This document shows positions 25,766 through 39,805 of a stretch of 64,000 bases of DNA, one piece after another (position 1 is the stretch's first letter; every line of letters starts with the position of its first letter). The notes beneath the pieces were generated by a model. It worked only from the letters and a program-made list of their open reading frames with translations. It searched no databases and was not told the origin of the DNA. The position numbers were made by a program, and so were the translations under genes. This DNA comes from Dechloromonas hankyongensis. GTDB lineage: Bacteria > Pseudomonadota > Gammaproteobacteria > Burkholderiales > Rhodocyclaceae. The DNA lies in assembly GCF_022012295.1 (NCBI RefSeq), contig NZ_JAKLTN010000004.1:1-64000 (forward strand), read 5' to 3'.

Positions 25766-27124
25766 TCAGCCGGGATTGGGTAAAGCGGGCAGGCCGTTGG
25801 CCGGGCCGGGCAGGCGGCCGGTTTCCGGCTGCCACGAGGACAGTTCGGCGAGGACGGGGACCGGCCATTCGTTGCGCAGGTCGCGCCGCGAACGGACCCG
25901 GTGGTCGCGCATCTCCATCAGGTAGACGATGCACAACCCGAGCAGGGTGCCGACCACCACGGCCAGGACGAGGTTGAGCAGCATGATCGGGCGCGTCGCC
26001 TTGAACGGCGGCACGGCGGGGTGCAGGACGCTGATGTTGGTCAGGTTGGCGCGGCTCTCGACGCGATTTTCCACCGAGTGCTGCATGGCCGTCTCATAGG
26101 CCTTCTGGGCGATATCGACGTCGCGCGTCAGGACGGCGAGCTGATCTCGGTATTCCTTGAGCTGCAGCACGCGCTCCCGCTGCGTTTCCAGCTCCTCGCG
26201 CAGTTCGGCGACGCGCCGCTTGTTCTGCGCCGTCGGCCCGGGTGCGTCGGGACCGCCTTCGGCCCGCAGCATGGCGCGCAGGCGCTGGGTTTCGGCCAGC
26301 TGCCGCAGGTACGAGGGGTGTCTGGTGCCGAGCCGGTCCGTGTATTCCTGCAGCTTGCTCTCGGCGCGCATCAGCTCGCTGCGGATGTTCTGGCTGGCCG
26401 AGCTTTCGCGCACGTCGGGGCCGGGCGCGCCGGCGCGCCGGGACTGTGCCTTGGCTACCTCGCCGGCGATGTCGGTGAGGGCCAGGCTTTCGACGTCGTA
26501 GCGCTCGTCGACCAGGCCCTTTTCCTTCTGGTAGGCGGTCAGGCGGCCCTGGGCCCGCTCCAGGTTGCCGCGCAGTTCGCGGATCTGCTCGTCGAACCAG
26601 GCCGCCGTCTGGCGCGTGGGCGCGACGCGCAGTTCGAGGGCGGTCGCGACGTAGGCCTTGGCGAAGGCATTGGCGACCAGCGCCGAGAACTGCGCGTCGG
26701 GCGACGGGAAGGCGATCTGGATGATGCTGCTCTGCGTGGTGTCGGTCTTCAGGTCGAGCAGCAGCGTCATGGCCAGCCAATCCTCGATCGAGCCGTCGCC
26801 GTCGGTGGCCTTGGCGAAGGCTTCGCGCGATTCCGGCAGCTTGGCCAGCTCGAGGCTGTCCACCACCTTGCGGGCCACTTTCTGGCTGTTGATGATGTCG
26901 ACCTGGGTCTGCAGGTAGGCGATGCGTTCGCGCAGATTCACCTCGGGAGTCGCCGTGTGCATCAGCTGGTCGTCCTTGCTGTCGACCAGCACGGCGGCCT
27001 TGGCGAGGTAGGTCTTGGGCATCACCAGGCTGACCACGAGGGTGACCAGCACGGTCGTGCCAAGCACGAAGAGCAGGATGCGGAAGCGGGCCCGGACGGC
27101 GGCGAGCAGGAGATAGGGATTCAT
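25766..27124 (-). CDS. epsF: EpsF-type chain-length determinant (Wzz-like)
   Basis: The 452-residue inner-membrane protein has a membrane helix at about 15-38, a long periplasmic part with coiled coil (about 180-350, many Glu/Arg/Gln), a second helix at about 390-412 and a short cytoplasmic Pro-rich tail. It has the Wzz/GNVR pattern including a conserved Pro before the second helix (HPAVPPFKATRP). Together with EpsG it controls polymer length and links the polymerase to the outer-membrane exporter. It sits between epsE and epsG with small gaps. Confidence 0.92.
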   Translation of the reverse strand: MNPYLLLAAVRARFRILLFVLGTTVLVTLVVSLVMPKTYLAKAAVLVDSKDDQLMHTATPEVNLRERIAYLQTQVDIINSQKVARKVVDSLELAKLPESREAFAKATDGDGSIEDWLAMTLLLDLKTDTTQSSIIQIAFPSPDAQFSALVANAFAKAYVATALELRVAPTRQTAAWFDEQIRELRGNLERAQGRLTAYQKEKGLVDERYDVESLALTDIAGEVAKAQSRRAGAPGPDVRESSASQNIRSELMRAESKLQEYTDRLGTRHPSYLRQLAETQRLRAMLRAEGGPDAPGPTAQNKRRVAELREELETQRERVLQLKEYRDQLAVLTRDVDIAQKAYETAMQHSVENRVESRANLTNISVLHPAVPPFKATRPIMLLNLVLAVVVGTLLGLCIVYLMEMRDHRVRSRRDLRNEWPVPVLAELSSWQPETGRLPGPANGLPALPNPG

Positions 27125-27156
27125 GGCGGCAGGGCTCGCTGGCAGTGGCGGGGAGC

Positions 27157-27969
27157 CTAGAACAGGCTTTCCCTGACCTGGATGATGTCATTGGGCTGGA
27201 CATGGTCGCCGAGCTGGACTTCGCTGCGCGCCAGCACGCCGTCGGCATTGCGGCGGGCGATGCGGATGCCGCGTTCGGTGCCGCGCACGGTGACGCCGCC
27301 GCCCAACGACAGGGCCTGCATGACGGTCATGTCGCTCTCCAGCCGGTAACTGCCGGCGCGTTGCACTTCGCCGTAGATGTAGAACATCGGCGCTCGGCGT
27401 ACGAAGACCGTATCGCCGTTCTCGACCTCGACGTTGGCTGCCATGTCACCGTTTCGGTACATCTGGACCAGGTCGATGTCGCGCCGCTCGGTGTTGCCGT
27501 TGCGCTGGCGGACCAGGGTCACCACGTCATCGCCGGTCGGCGCGATGCCACCGGCCAGGGCCAGCATGTCGGTGACCGTGGTGCTCGTCTCGTCGAGCGC
27601 GTAGCGGCCCGGCCGCGTCACCTGGCCGAGCACCGAGACCTGGCGGCTGCGGACCTGGACGAGGGCGACGTTGACCTGCGGATCGCGGATGAAATTGCCG
27701 TCCTTGAGCAGTTGGGCGATGCGTTCGCCGGCCGCCACCGAACTCAGGCCGTCGAGCTTGACATTGCCGAGCAGCGGAAAGCGGATGAAGCCGTTGGCCG
27801 AGATGCGTGCCTCGGTGGTCAGGTCGGGGTTCTCGAAGACGGTGACGCGGATGCTGTCGCCCGGCCCCAGGGTGTCGTCGGCGGCCAGCAACGGCCCGGA
27901 GAGTCCCAGGCAGGCAAGGCAGGCCAGGGTGGCCAGCCAGCGCGAGAATGTTCTCAGGTACGGTTTCAT
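27157..27969 (-). CDS. epsE: EpsE-type polysaccharide export protein (Wza-like)
   Basis: The 270-residue protein has a signal peptide (about 1-30, LACLGLSGPLLAAD), a poly-export domain beginning DTLGPGDSIRVTVFENPDL and two SLBB-type segments (VLGQVTRPGRYALDE and YIYGEVQRAGSYRLE). It forms the periplasmic and outer-membrane part of the export channel. There is no lipobox Cys, so unlike Wza it is probably not acylated. It is 32 bases upstream of epsF and 35 downstream of epsD on the same strand. Confidence 0.93.
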   Translation of the reverse strand: MKPYLRTFSRWLATLACLACLGLSGPLLAADDTLGPGDSIRVTVFENPDLTTEARISANGFIRFPLLGNVKLDGLSSVAAGERIAQLLKDGNFIRDPQVNVALVQVRSRQVSVLGQVTRPGRYALDETSTTVTDMLALAGGIAPTGDDVVTLVRQRNGNTERRDIDLVQMYRNGDMAANVEVENGDTVFVRRAPMFYIYGEVQRAGSYRLESDMTVMQALSLGGGVTVRGTERGIRIARRNADGVLARSEVQLGDHVQPNDIIQVRESLF

Positions 27970-28004
27970 GCTGTGTTTCCTTTCATCCGAGGTGACGTGC
28001 AGGA

Positions 28005-28943
28005 TCAGAGGACTCTCGACAGGCCCTTGTTGATATGGGTGACATCCTTGGCCGGCGGCTGCGGCGCCGTCGGGGCGGCCGAGGCCCCCGGCGGTGTCGC
28101 GCCGGTTTCACGGGCGAAGGGGCCGAGGTAGCGGATATCGGCTTTTTCGCGCAGCTGGCTGGCCTTTTCGCGCATGAAGGCCTGGCGTTTTTCGGCGAGC
28201 AGCATCTTTTCGATGGCCGGGGTCGCCTCGCTGAGGCTGAATGGCGCCGGCTGCGAGGTCATCAGCTGCACGATGTTCAGGCTGTCGCTGCCTTCGAAAA
28301 TGGTCATCTGGGCGTTCTGCATCATGGCCAGCCGGGGCAGCAGCCCGGTCGGCAACTGCTCGGCCGTCTTGATCGAGATGACGCGCTGGAAGGGCAGATC
28401 GTTCTCGCTCAGCCAATTGGCGATGTCGTCGAGCTTGCCGCTGATGGCCACCAGTTGCCGAAAAGCCTCGAGGTGCTCGTGGCCGACATGGGTGATCAGT
28501 TCCTGGAAATAATAGATGCGGCGCTGCTCGAAAAGGCCGGGATGGTCCTGGTAGAAGCGGTTGACCTCTTCGGAACTCGGCTCGACCACGCGCATGCCCC
28601 GATTGACGTAGGCTTGGGCGAGGATGTGATGGCGCACGGCCTCGAGTTCGACCATCACCGTCGGATCCTTGTCGAGGTTCATTTCCTGCGCCCGCTGGGC
28701 GAGCAGTTCCTGGTCGATCAGGCGGTCGAGGGTGTCTACGGCTTCCTGGCTGGGCGGCGCCGGCGGCTGCCCGCTATCGCTCGCATGGGGCGCATCGATG
28801 GTCTGGTGAAAGATGATGGCCTTGCCATTGACCGTGGCCGCTACCTGGCCGCCCGCGGCGGCGTCGATATCCTTGCCGCAGCCCGCCAGGACCACCATGG
28901 CGACGGCCAACGGCACCCATAAGGCACGGAGTTGTGGATTCAC
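28005..28943 (-). CDS. epsD: EpsD-family peptidyl-prolyl isomerase-like lipoprotein
   Basis: The 312-residue protein has a lipoprotein signal with lipobox LAGC (Cys22), a SurA-like N-terminal helical part (QEAVDTLDRLIDQELLAQRAQEMNL) and a parvulin-like remnant around 125-230. The EpsD family is encoded at the head of epsDEFG operons in bacteria with exosortase-type exopolysaccharide loci. It may assist folding of export or PEP-CTERM proteins. Whether the isomerase site is active is unclear. It is divergent from the giant lyase gene across a 351-base region with an 18-bp palindrome. Confidence 0.88.
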   Translation of the reverse strand: MNPQLRALWVPLAVAMVVLAGCGKDIDAAAGGQVAATVNGKAIIFHQTIDAPHASDSGQPPAPPSQEAVDTLDRLIDQELLAQRAQEMNLDKDPTVMVELEAVRHHILAQAYVNRGMRVVEPSSEEVNRFYQDHPGLFEQRRIYYFQELITHVGHEHLEAFRQLVAISGKLDDIANWLSENDLPFQRVISIKTAEQLPTGLLPRLAMMQNAQMTIFEGSDSLNIVQLMTSQPAPFSLSEATPAIEKMLLAEKRQAFMREKASQLREKADIRYLGPFARETGATPPGASAAPTAPQPPAKDVTHINKGLSRVL

Positions 28944-34238
<5,295 letters not shown>

Positions 34239-34296
34239 GGCATGGATGTGAACACACGCCGGTAGGCTGCGATCGTCTCCGGCAGAAGGAATCAAC

Positions 34297-34758
34297 ATGC
34301 CTGAGCCTCCGCCCTTCGTATCTAACCAGACCTCCCCGCCAGTCGGGGAGGCCCGGCGGCTGCGCGGCTTCACCCTGCTCGAACTGCTTGTCGTCGTCGC
34401 CATCATCGGCCTGCTCGCCGGCTACGTCGGCCCCAAGTATTTCGGCCAGCTCGGCAAGGCCGAGACCAAGGCGGCCCGCGCCCAGATCGACGCCATGGAA
34501 AAGGCGCTCGACCAGTACCGGCTCGACGTCGGGCGCTACCCGACCAGCGAGCAAGGACTCAACGCGCTGGTCGTCCAGCCCGCCGGCGTCGCCAAGTGGG
34601 CCGGCCCCTACCTGAAGAAGGGGCTGCCGGTCGATCCGTGGAACAAACCCTACCTCTACAAGTCCCCCGGCGAACACGGCGAGATCGACGTGTACTCCTA
34701 CGGCCGCGACGGTACGCCGGGCGGCAGCGGCGAGGACGCCGACATCACCAACTGGTAA
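34297..34758 (+). CDS. gspG: GspG-type major pseudopilin
   Basis: The 153-residue protein has a type IV prepilin leader ending at G^FTLLELLVVVAIIGLLAG, with Glu5, and a C-terminal domain with the GspG calcium-loop pattern (VDPWNKPYLYKSPGEHGEIDVYSYG...DADITNW). The leader is long (about 24 residues, VSNQTSPPVGEARRLRG). It is the first gene of an eleven-gene operon for a type II secretion/type IV pilus-like machine. AAGGA lies before the ATG. In the canonical system it forms the short periplasmic pseudopilus that pushes substrate through the secretin. Confidence 0.95.
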   Translation: MPEPPPFVSNQTSPPVGEARRLRGFTLLELLVVVAIIGLLAGYVGPKYFGQLGKAETKAARAQIDAMEKALDQYRLDVGRYPTSEQGLNALVVQPAGVAKWAGPYLKKGLPVDPWNKPYLYKSPGEHGEIDVYSYGRDGTPGGSGEDADITNW

Positions 34759-34771
34759 GCAGGCGGCCGAC

Positions 34772-35965
34772 ATGCGCTTCCGTATCGTCGCCTACCAGCA
34801 GCAACAGGTCGTCACCCTGGCACTCGACGCCGCCAGTTTCGACGACGCCCGTGCCCAGGCCCGCGAACGCGGCATCGACATCGTGTCGATCCGCCAGCAA
34901 TGGCACTGGTTCGCCCAGCGCCGGCGCAAGGAGCCGCCGCTCGACCTCGTCCTCTTCAGCCAGGAACTGCGCTCGCTGCTCGAAGCCGGGCTGTCGCTGA
35001 TCGAGGCGCTGACCACGCTGTCGCGCAAGGAACTGAACGGCACCCGGCGCCAGCTGATCGACGTGCTGATCCGCCAGCTGCGCGAAGGCAAGCCCTTCTC
35101 GACCGCGCTGCGCGCCTTCCCGGCCATCTTCCCGCCGCTCTACATCGCGCTCGCCGCGGCCAGCGAGCAGACCGGCGACCTGGCCGGCAGCCTCGGCCGC
35201 TTCATCGACTACCGCACGCAGATGGACCAGGCGCGCAAGCGCGTGGTTTCGGCCGCCATCTACCCGGCCCTGCTGCTCGGCGTCGGCGGACTGGTCGTGG
35301 TTTTCCTGATGACCTACGTCGTGCCGCGCTTTTCCCGCATCTACGAGGAATTCGGCAGCAACCTGCCGCTGATGTCGCGCCTGCTGATGGAATGGGGCGG
35401 CCTGCTCGACGCCTACGGCCTGGAAATCCTGCTCGGCCTGGTCTTTTTCGCCATGCTCGCCACCTACCTGGTGCGCCAGACCCGCCACCGCCAGGGCGTG
35501 CTGCACTGGCTGCTCGGCCTCAAGTGGCTGCACGGCCTGCGCAGCCGCTTCCGCATCTATGCCCTGGCCCGCTTCTTCCGCACCCTCGGCCTGCTGCAGC
35601 GCGAAGGCATCCCGATCACCACGGCGCTCGGCTTGGCGCGCGAACTGCTCGACGAGGACGGCCGGGTGGCGCTCGACCACGTCGTGCTCGACATCCGGGC
35701 CGGCATCGCGCTGTCCGGCGCGATGGAAAAATACGATCTGGCGCCGCCGGTCGCCGCCGAACTGCTCAAAGTCGGCGAAAAGGCCGGCAACGTCGGCGAA
35801 AAAATGATCCGCATCGCCGATTTCTACGACGAGGAGATCGCCCGCTGGAGCGAATGGTTCCTCAAGCTGTTTGAACCGCTGCTCATGCTGACCATCGGGC
35901 TGTTCATCGCCTTCGTCGTCGTCCTGCTCTACCTGCCCATTTTCGAACTGGCCGGGACCCTGTGA
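34772..35965 (+). CDS. gspF: GspF/PilC-type platform protein
   Basis: The 397-residue inner-membrane protein has two T2SSF domains (about 65-190 and 270-390), each with GExxG-like motifs (SLIEALTTLSRKEL, GIALSGAMEKYDLAPP). Three membrane helices are visible at about 165-190, 215-240 and 370-393. It couples the ATPase to pseudopilus assembly. It starts 13 bases after gspG, and its stop overlaps the ATPase start (TGATG). Confidence 0.94.
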   Translation: MRFRIVAYQQQQVVTLALDAASFDDARAQARERGIDIVSIRQQWHWFAQRRRKEPPLDLVLFSQELRSLLEAGLSLIEALTTLSRKELNGTRRQLIDVLIRQLREGKPFSTALRAFPAIFPPLYIALAAASEQTGDLAGSLGRFIDYRTQMDQARKRVVSAAIYPALLLGVGGLVVVFLMTYVVPRFSRIYEEFGSNLPLMSRLLMEWGGLLDAYGLEILLGLVFFAMLATYLVRQTRHRQGVLHWLLGLKWLHGLRSRFRIYALARFFRTLGLLQREGIPITTALGLARELLDEDGRVALDHVVLDIRAGIALSGAMEKYDLAPPVAAELLKVGEKAGNVGEKMIRIADFYDEEIARWSEWFLKLFEPLLMLTIGLFIAFVVVLLYLPIFELAGTL

Positions 35966-37518
35966 TGAACGACCGTGTAATAAACGACCGCGCCCACCTG
36001 CTCTCCCGCGACCACCTCGCGGCGCTGACCCCGGCCTTCGACATCCTTCCCTACGCCGAGGCGCAAATCCATCGCTGCCTCGCCGTGCAGGAAGAGGGAG
36101 GCCTGCTGCTGATTGCCGACCCGGAGTCTGCAGCGCATCTCATTCCGTGGGCCGATGCCTACCTGGGGCGTCCGTTCACGCTGGCCTTCGCCGCCGCCGC
36201 CGACATCGCCGCCGTGCTCGCCGACTACGGCGAGGGCATGCTGGCCATGGACGCCCTGGCTCCCGCCGCCGCGCCGGACGAAGCGGCCGGCGACGAGGGC
36301 ATCGAGTCGCTGAGCCTGGACAGCATCCACAGCCAGTCCAGCGCCATCGTCCGGCTGACCAATTCGACCCTCTACGATGCCTACAAGGCTGGCGCCAGCG
36401 ATATCCACCTCGAATCATCCGGCGAAGGGCTGCGCGTCAAGTACCGGCTCGACGGCGTGCTATCCCCCATCGCCGAGCCGGCCGGGGTGCAGACCGCCGA
36501 ACAGGTCATTTCGCGCATCAAGGTCATGGCCGAACTCGACATTTCCGAGCGCCGGGTGCCTCAGGACGGCCGCTTCAAGGTGCGCATCAACCAGCGCGAG
36601 GTCGATTTCCGCGTCTCGGTGATGCCCAGCATCCACGGCGAGGACGCCGTGCTGCGCATCCTCGACAAGAGCGCGCTGACCGACCAGATGAGCAGCCTGA
36701 CCCTCGACGCCCTCGGCTTCCGGCCGGAGATGATGCGCCAGGTGCGCCGCCTGGCCCGCGAGCCCTACGGCATGTTCCTGGTCACCGGGCCGACCGGAAG
36801 CGGCAAGACGACGACGCTCTACGCCGTGCTCAGCGAGGTCAATACCGGCCGCGACAAGATCATCACCATCGAGGACCCGGTCGAATACCAACTGCCCGAC
36901 GTGCTGCAGATCCCGGTCAACGAGAAGAAGGGCCTGACCTTCGCCAAGGGGCTGCGCTCCATCCTGCGCCACGACCCGGACAAGATCCTGGTCGGCGAGA
37001 TCCGCGATGCCGAGACGGCGCAGATCGCCATCCAGTCTGCACTGACCGGTCACCTGGTGTTCTCCACCGTGCACGCCAACAACGCCTTCGACGTGATCAG
37101 CCGCTTCCGCCACATGGCGGTGGCGCCGCAGAGCTTCGTCTCGGCGATCAACGGCATCCTCGCCCAGCGCCTGGTCCGCCTCAACTGTCCGCAATGCACG
37201 GTGCCGGCCCACCCCGATGCCGCACTGATTGCCGATTCGGGGCTGACGGAGAGCGATGTTGCAGGCTTCGACTTCCGCCAGGGCAGCGGTTGCCCCCATT
37301 GCCGGGGCAGCGGCTACAAGGGACGGCGGGCGGTGGTCGAGTTGCTGCGCCTGGACGACGACATGCGCGAGCTGATCGTCGCCGAGGCGCCGCTACGCCA
37401 ATTGCGCGAGGAAGCGGAACGCAGCGGCATGCGCGACATCCGGGCGGCGGCCCTCGACCTCGTCCGGGACGGCCTGTCCACGCTCGAGGAGATCAATCGT
37501 GTCACCTTTGTCGCGTGA
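35965..37518 (+). CDS. gspE: GspE/PilB-type assembly ATPase
   Basis: The 517-residue cytoplasmic ATPase has Walker A GPTGSGKT (275-282), Walker B ILVGEIRD with E345, the Asp and His boxes (VHANNAFD), and a four-Cys zinc element C408xxC411...C443xxC446. The N-terminal 120 residues are short and Ala-rich, so the usual MshEN-type N-domain is reduced or divergent. ATG at 35965 overlaps the gspF stop. It powers pseudopilin assembly. Confidence 0.95.
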   Translation: MNDRVINDRAHLLSRDHLAALTPAFDILPYAEAQIHRCLAVQEEGGLLLIADPESAAHLIPWADAYLGRPFTLAFAAAADIAAVLADYGEGMLAMDALAPAAAPDEAAGDEGIESLSLDSIHSQSSAIVRLTNSTLYDAYKAGASDIHLESSGEGLRVKYRLDGVLSPIAEPAGVQTAEQVISRIKVMAELDISERRVPQDGRFKVRINQREVDFRVSVMPSIHGEDAVLRILDKSALTDQMSSLTLDALGFRPEMMRQVRRLAREPYGMFLVTGPTGSGKTTTLYAVLSEVNTGRDKIITIEDPVEYQLPDVLQIPVNEKKGLTFAKGLRSILRHDPDKILVGEIRDAETAQIAIQSALTGHLVFSTVHANNAFDVISRFRHMAVAPQSFVSAINGILAQRLVRLNCPQCTVPAHPDAALIADSGLTESDVAGFDFRQGSGCPHCRGSGYKGRRAVVELLRLDDDMRELIVAEAPLRQLREEAERSGMRDIRAAALDLVRDGLSTLEEINRVTFVA

Positions 37519-38269
37519 ACGCCTCGTTGTCGGCCTCGCCCCGGACCGCCTGGACGCCGTGCGTCTCGGCTTCTGGCGCCGCCGCCGGCTGGCCGAACGG
37601 AGCGTGCCGCTCGCCCCGTCCGCGGCCGGCCCGCCGTGGCAGGCCGGCATCGAAGCCCTCGAACTGCTGCTCGACGAGCCGGACTGGCAGGCGCGCACGC
37701 TGAGCGTTGCGCTGTCCAGCCACTACGTGCGCTACGCCGTGCTGCCGCGCGGCAAGCAGCTGGCCCTCGGCGAGCAGGACGACCTGGCTCGCGTCATTTT
37801 CCGCAAGCTGTTCGGCGAGTTGGCCAGCGCCTGGGAATTCCGCATCAGCCCGGGCGACGGCGACCTCGCCCTGGCCAGCGCCGTGCCGACCGCCCTGCTC
37901 GCCGCGCTGCGCACCGCCTGCGAGGGGCGGGCCATGCTCGGCTCGGTGCAGCCCGGCCTGATGAGCATCTTCAACCGGGTCCGGCCGGCCATCGGCGGGC
38001 AAGACGGGACGCTGGCCCTGGTCGAGCCCGGTCGCATCACGCTGGCCACACTCGGCGACGGCGGCTGGCAGGCGGTGAGCAGCCGGGCCTGGGAACCCGC
38101 CGCCCTGCCCGGTCTGCTCGCCGAGGCCGAGGCACTGGCCGACGGCCCGGCGGGCGGCCGCCTGTGGCTGTGCGACCTGAGCGGCCAGGCGGTGGCGCCG
38201 GAACCGCCAGCCTGGCGGGTCGAACGCCTGCTGTCCGGCCCTGCCCTGCACGCCTGGGGGCTGAACTGA
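37499..38269 (+). CDS. GspL/PilM-like cytoplasmic assembly protein
   Basis: The 256-residue protein starts at GTG 37499, inside the end of the ATPase gene, with GAGGAG upstream. It has the actin-like alternating pattern of PilM/GspL N-domains (LVVGLAPDRLDAVRLG, TLSVALSSHYVRYAVLP, GTLALVEPGRITLATL) but no C-terminal membrane helix. It thus resembles MshI/PilM: a cytoplasmic partner that binds the next membrane protein. Assignment is by position and weak sequence pattern. Confidence 0.7.
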   Translation: MSPLSRERLVVGLAPDRLDAVRLGFWRRRRLAERSVPLAPSAAGPPWQAGIEALELLLDEPDWQARTLSVALSSHYVRYAVLPRGKQLALGEQDDLARVIFRKLFGELASAWEFRISPGDGDLALASAVPTALLAALRTACEGRAMLGSVQPGLMSIFNRVRPAIGGQDGTLALVEPGRITLATLGDGGWQAVSSRAWEPAALPGLLAEAEALADGPAGGRLWLCDLSGQAVAPEPPAWRVERLLSGPALHAWGLN

Positions 38270-38796
38270 TGGCCGCCCGGGCGCCGCTCTGGCTGGACTA
38301 CCAGCGCCCGCCACCCGGCCGCCAGCTGCCCGGCATCGCGCTGCTGGTCGGCAGCCTGCTGCTCAGCGGCGTGCTGCTCAGCATGTCGGCCGACCTCGGC
38401 CGGGACATCGAGGCCACCGATTCCCAGGTCGCCAAGCTGCGCCAGGCGGCCGAACGCCGGCGCCTGTTCGCCGAAGCGGCCAAGCCGGCCACCGAAAGCG
38501 CCGCCCCGGCACCGCCGGCTTCCGCTTCGGCGGCGCGCTGGGAGACGCTGTTCGCCTCGCTCGAAGGCGCCGCCGACGAGACGGTGACCCTGCTCGGCCT
38601 GACCCCGGGTCTGCGCGAAGTGACCGTCACCGGCGAAGCCCGCGACCTGCCGGCGGCACTCGACTACGCGCAGCGCCTGCAGACGGCGCCGGCCTTCAGC
38701 GAAGCCTACCTGGCCAAATACGAGGTGGTGCGCGAGCATCCCCGGCAACCGGTGCGCTTCACGGTGCTCGCCCGCCTGCGCGAGGCGCCGCCATGA
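38269..38796 (+). CDS. PilN-like inner-membrane assembly protein
   Basis: The 175-residue protein has a short cytoplasmic N-terminus, one membrane helix (about 21-42, LPGIALLVGSLLLSGVLLSM), a coiled-coil-like stretch (50-70) and a small periplasmic ferredoxin-like domain. This is the PilN/GspL C-half plan. Its start overlaps the previous stop (TGATG) and its stop overlaps the next start. Family membership is inferred from topology and order. Confidence 0.7.
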   Translation: MAARAPLWLDYQRPPPGRQLPGIALLVGSLLLSGVLLSMSADLGRDIEATDSQVAKLRQAAERRRLFAEAAKPATESAAPAPPASASAARWETLFASLEGAADETVTLLGLTPGLREVTVTGEARDLPAALDYAQRLQTAPAFSEAYLAKYEVVREHPRQPVRFTVLARLREAPP

Positions 38797-39290
38797 ACCG
38801 CGCGGCGCTCGACCGGCTGGGCCGCCCCGGCATCGCCGGCATCGGCCTGCTGCTCTTCTGCCTGTCGTACTACACCGGCAGCGTGGCCCCCGGCGCCGAC
38901 GAACTGGCCCGCCTGGAGAGCGAGAAGGCGCAGTTGTCGGCAGCCGAGAGGGCGGCGCCGGCCGCAGCGGAAGCGGCTCCCGGACAAACCCTGCCGGGCT
39001 TCACCTCGGCCACCGCCTCGCTCAAGGCGCTGGCCGCCATCGCCCAGCAGCACGGCCTGAGCATCGAGCAGGCCACCTACCAGCTCAGCGACAAGGAGGG
39101 CCAGCGCCGGCTCGAGGTCAGCCTGCCGCTCAAGGCCGCCTATCCCACGCTGCGCGGCTATCTGCGCGATGTCCTGGCGCTGCCCGCGGCGCCGGTGCTC
39201 GACGAGCTGACCCTGCAACGCCAGCAGGCCGGCGAGCCGCAGGTCGAGGCCAGCCTGCGCCTGTCCTTCTATTTCGCGCCGCTGGGATGA
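38793..39290 (+). CDS. PilO/GspM-like inner-membrane assembly protein
   Basis: The 165-residue protein has one N-terminal membrane helix (about 12-30), an Ala/Glu-rich helix and a periplasmic domain with the pattern LAAIAQQHGLSIEQATYQL...YPTLRGYLRDVL, typical of PilO/GspM-like proteins. ATGA overlaps at both ends indicate coupling. It would dimerise with the PilN-like product to carry force or signal across the inner membrane. Confidence 0.72.
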   Translation: MNRAALDRLGRPGIAGIGLLLFCLSYYTGSVAPGADELARLESEKAQLSAAERAAPAAAEAAPGQTLPGFTSATASLKALAAIAQQHGLSIEQATYQLSDKEGQRRLEVSLPLKAAYPTLRGYLRDVLALPAAPVLDELTLQRQQAGEPQVEASLRLSFYFAPLG

Positions 39291-39805
39291 AGATCACGTT
39301 GCCGCCCGGCCGGCGCCGCCGCTGGCTGTTGCTGATCCCGGTCCTCCTCGCCGTCATCGCCGCCGGCGTGGCCTGGTGGCTTGCCCAGCCGTCCGCCGGC
39401 CCCGACCGGCCGCCGCCGGCGGCGAACCGCCCGCCGCCAGCCGACACCGGGCCGGCCGCACCGGCCCCTCCCAAGGCGGCGACCGAAGCGCCCGACATCT
39501 TCGCCCAGCGCACCTGGGAACCGCCGCCGGAAGCCACTCCCGCAGCCCCGGCCGCCGCCGAAACGCCGGCACCCCCGCCGCCGCCGGAAGCGCCGCCGCT
39601 GCCCTTCCGCTACCTGGGCAAGGTCGACGAACCGGGTAAGGCCACAGTCGTCTTCCTGCTGCGCGACAACGAGGTATTGGCAGTACGGCCGGGCGACACC
39701 ATTGACCGCGTCTACCGGGTCGTCCGGCTCAAGAACGATGAGGTATTTTTTCTCTATCGGCCCCTGAAAATCGAGCAGGCACTTCCCATGGGGGCCGCTA
39801 CATGA
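39287..39805 (+). CDS. PilP/GspC-like periplasmic linker protein
   Basis: The 172-residue protein has a basic N-terminus, a membrane helix (about 13-33), a Pro/Ala-rich linker (34-105) and a C-terminal domain (LPFRYLGKVDEPGKATVVFLL...VRPGDTIDRVYRVV) that looks like the homology region of GspC/PilP, which docks on the secretin. ATGA overlap with both neighbours. Confidence 0.75.
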   Translation: MKITLPPGRRRRWLLLIPVLLAVIAAGVAWWLAQPSAGPDRPPPAANRPPPADTGPAAPAPPKAATEAPDIFAQRTWEPPPEATPAAPAAAETPAPPPPPEAPPLPFRYLGKVDEPGKATVVFLLRDNEVLAVRPGDTIDRVYRVVRLKNDEVFFLYRPLKIEQALPMGAAT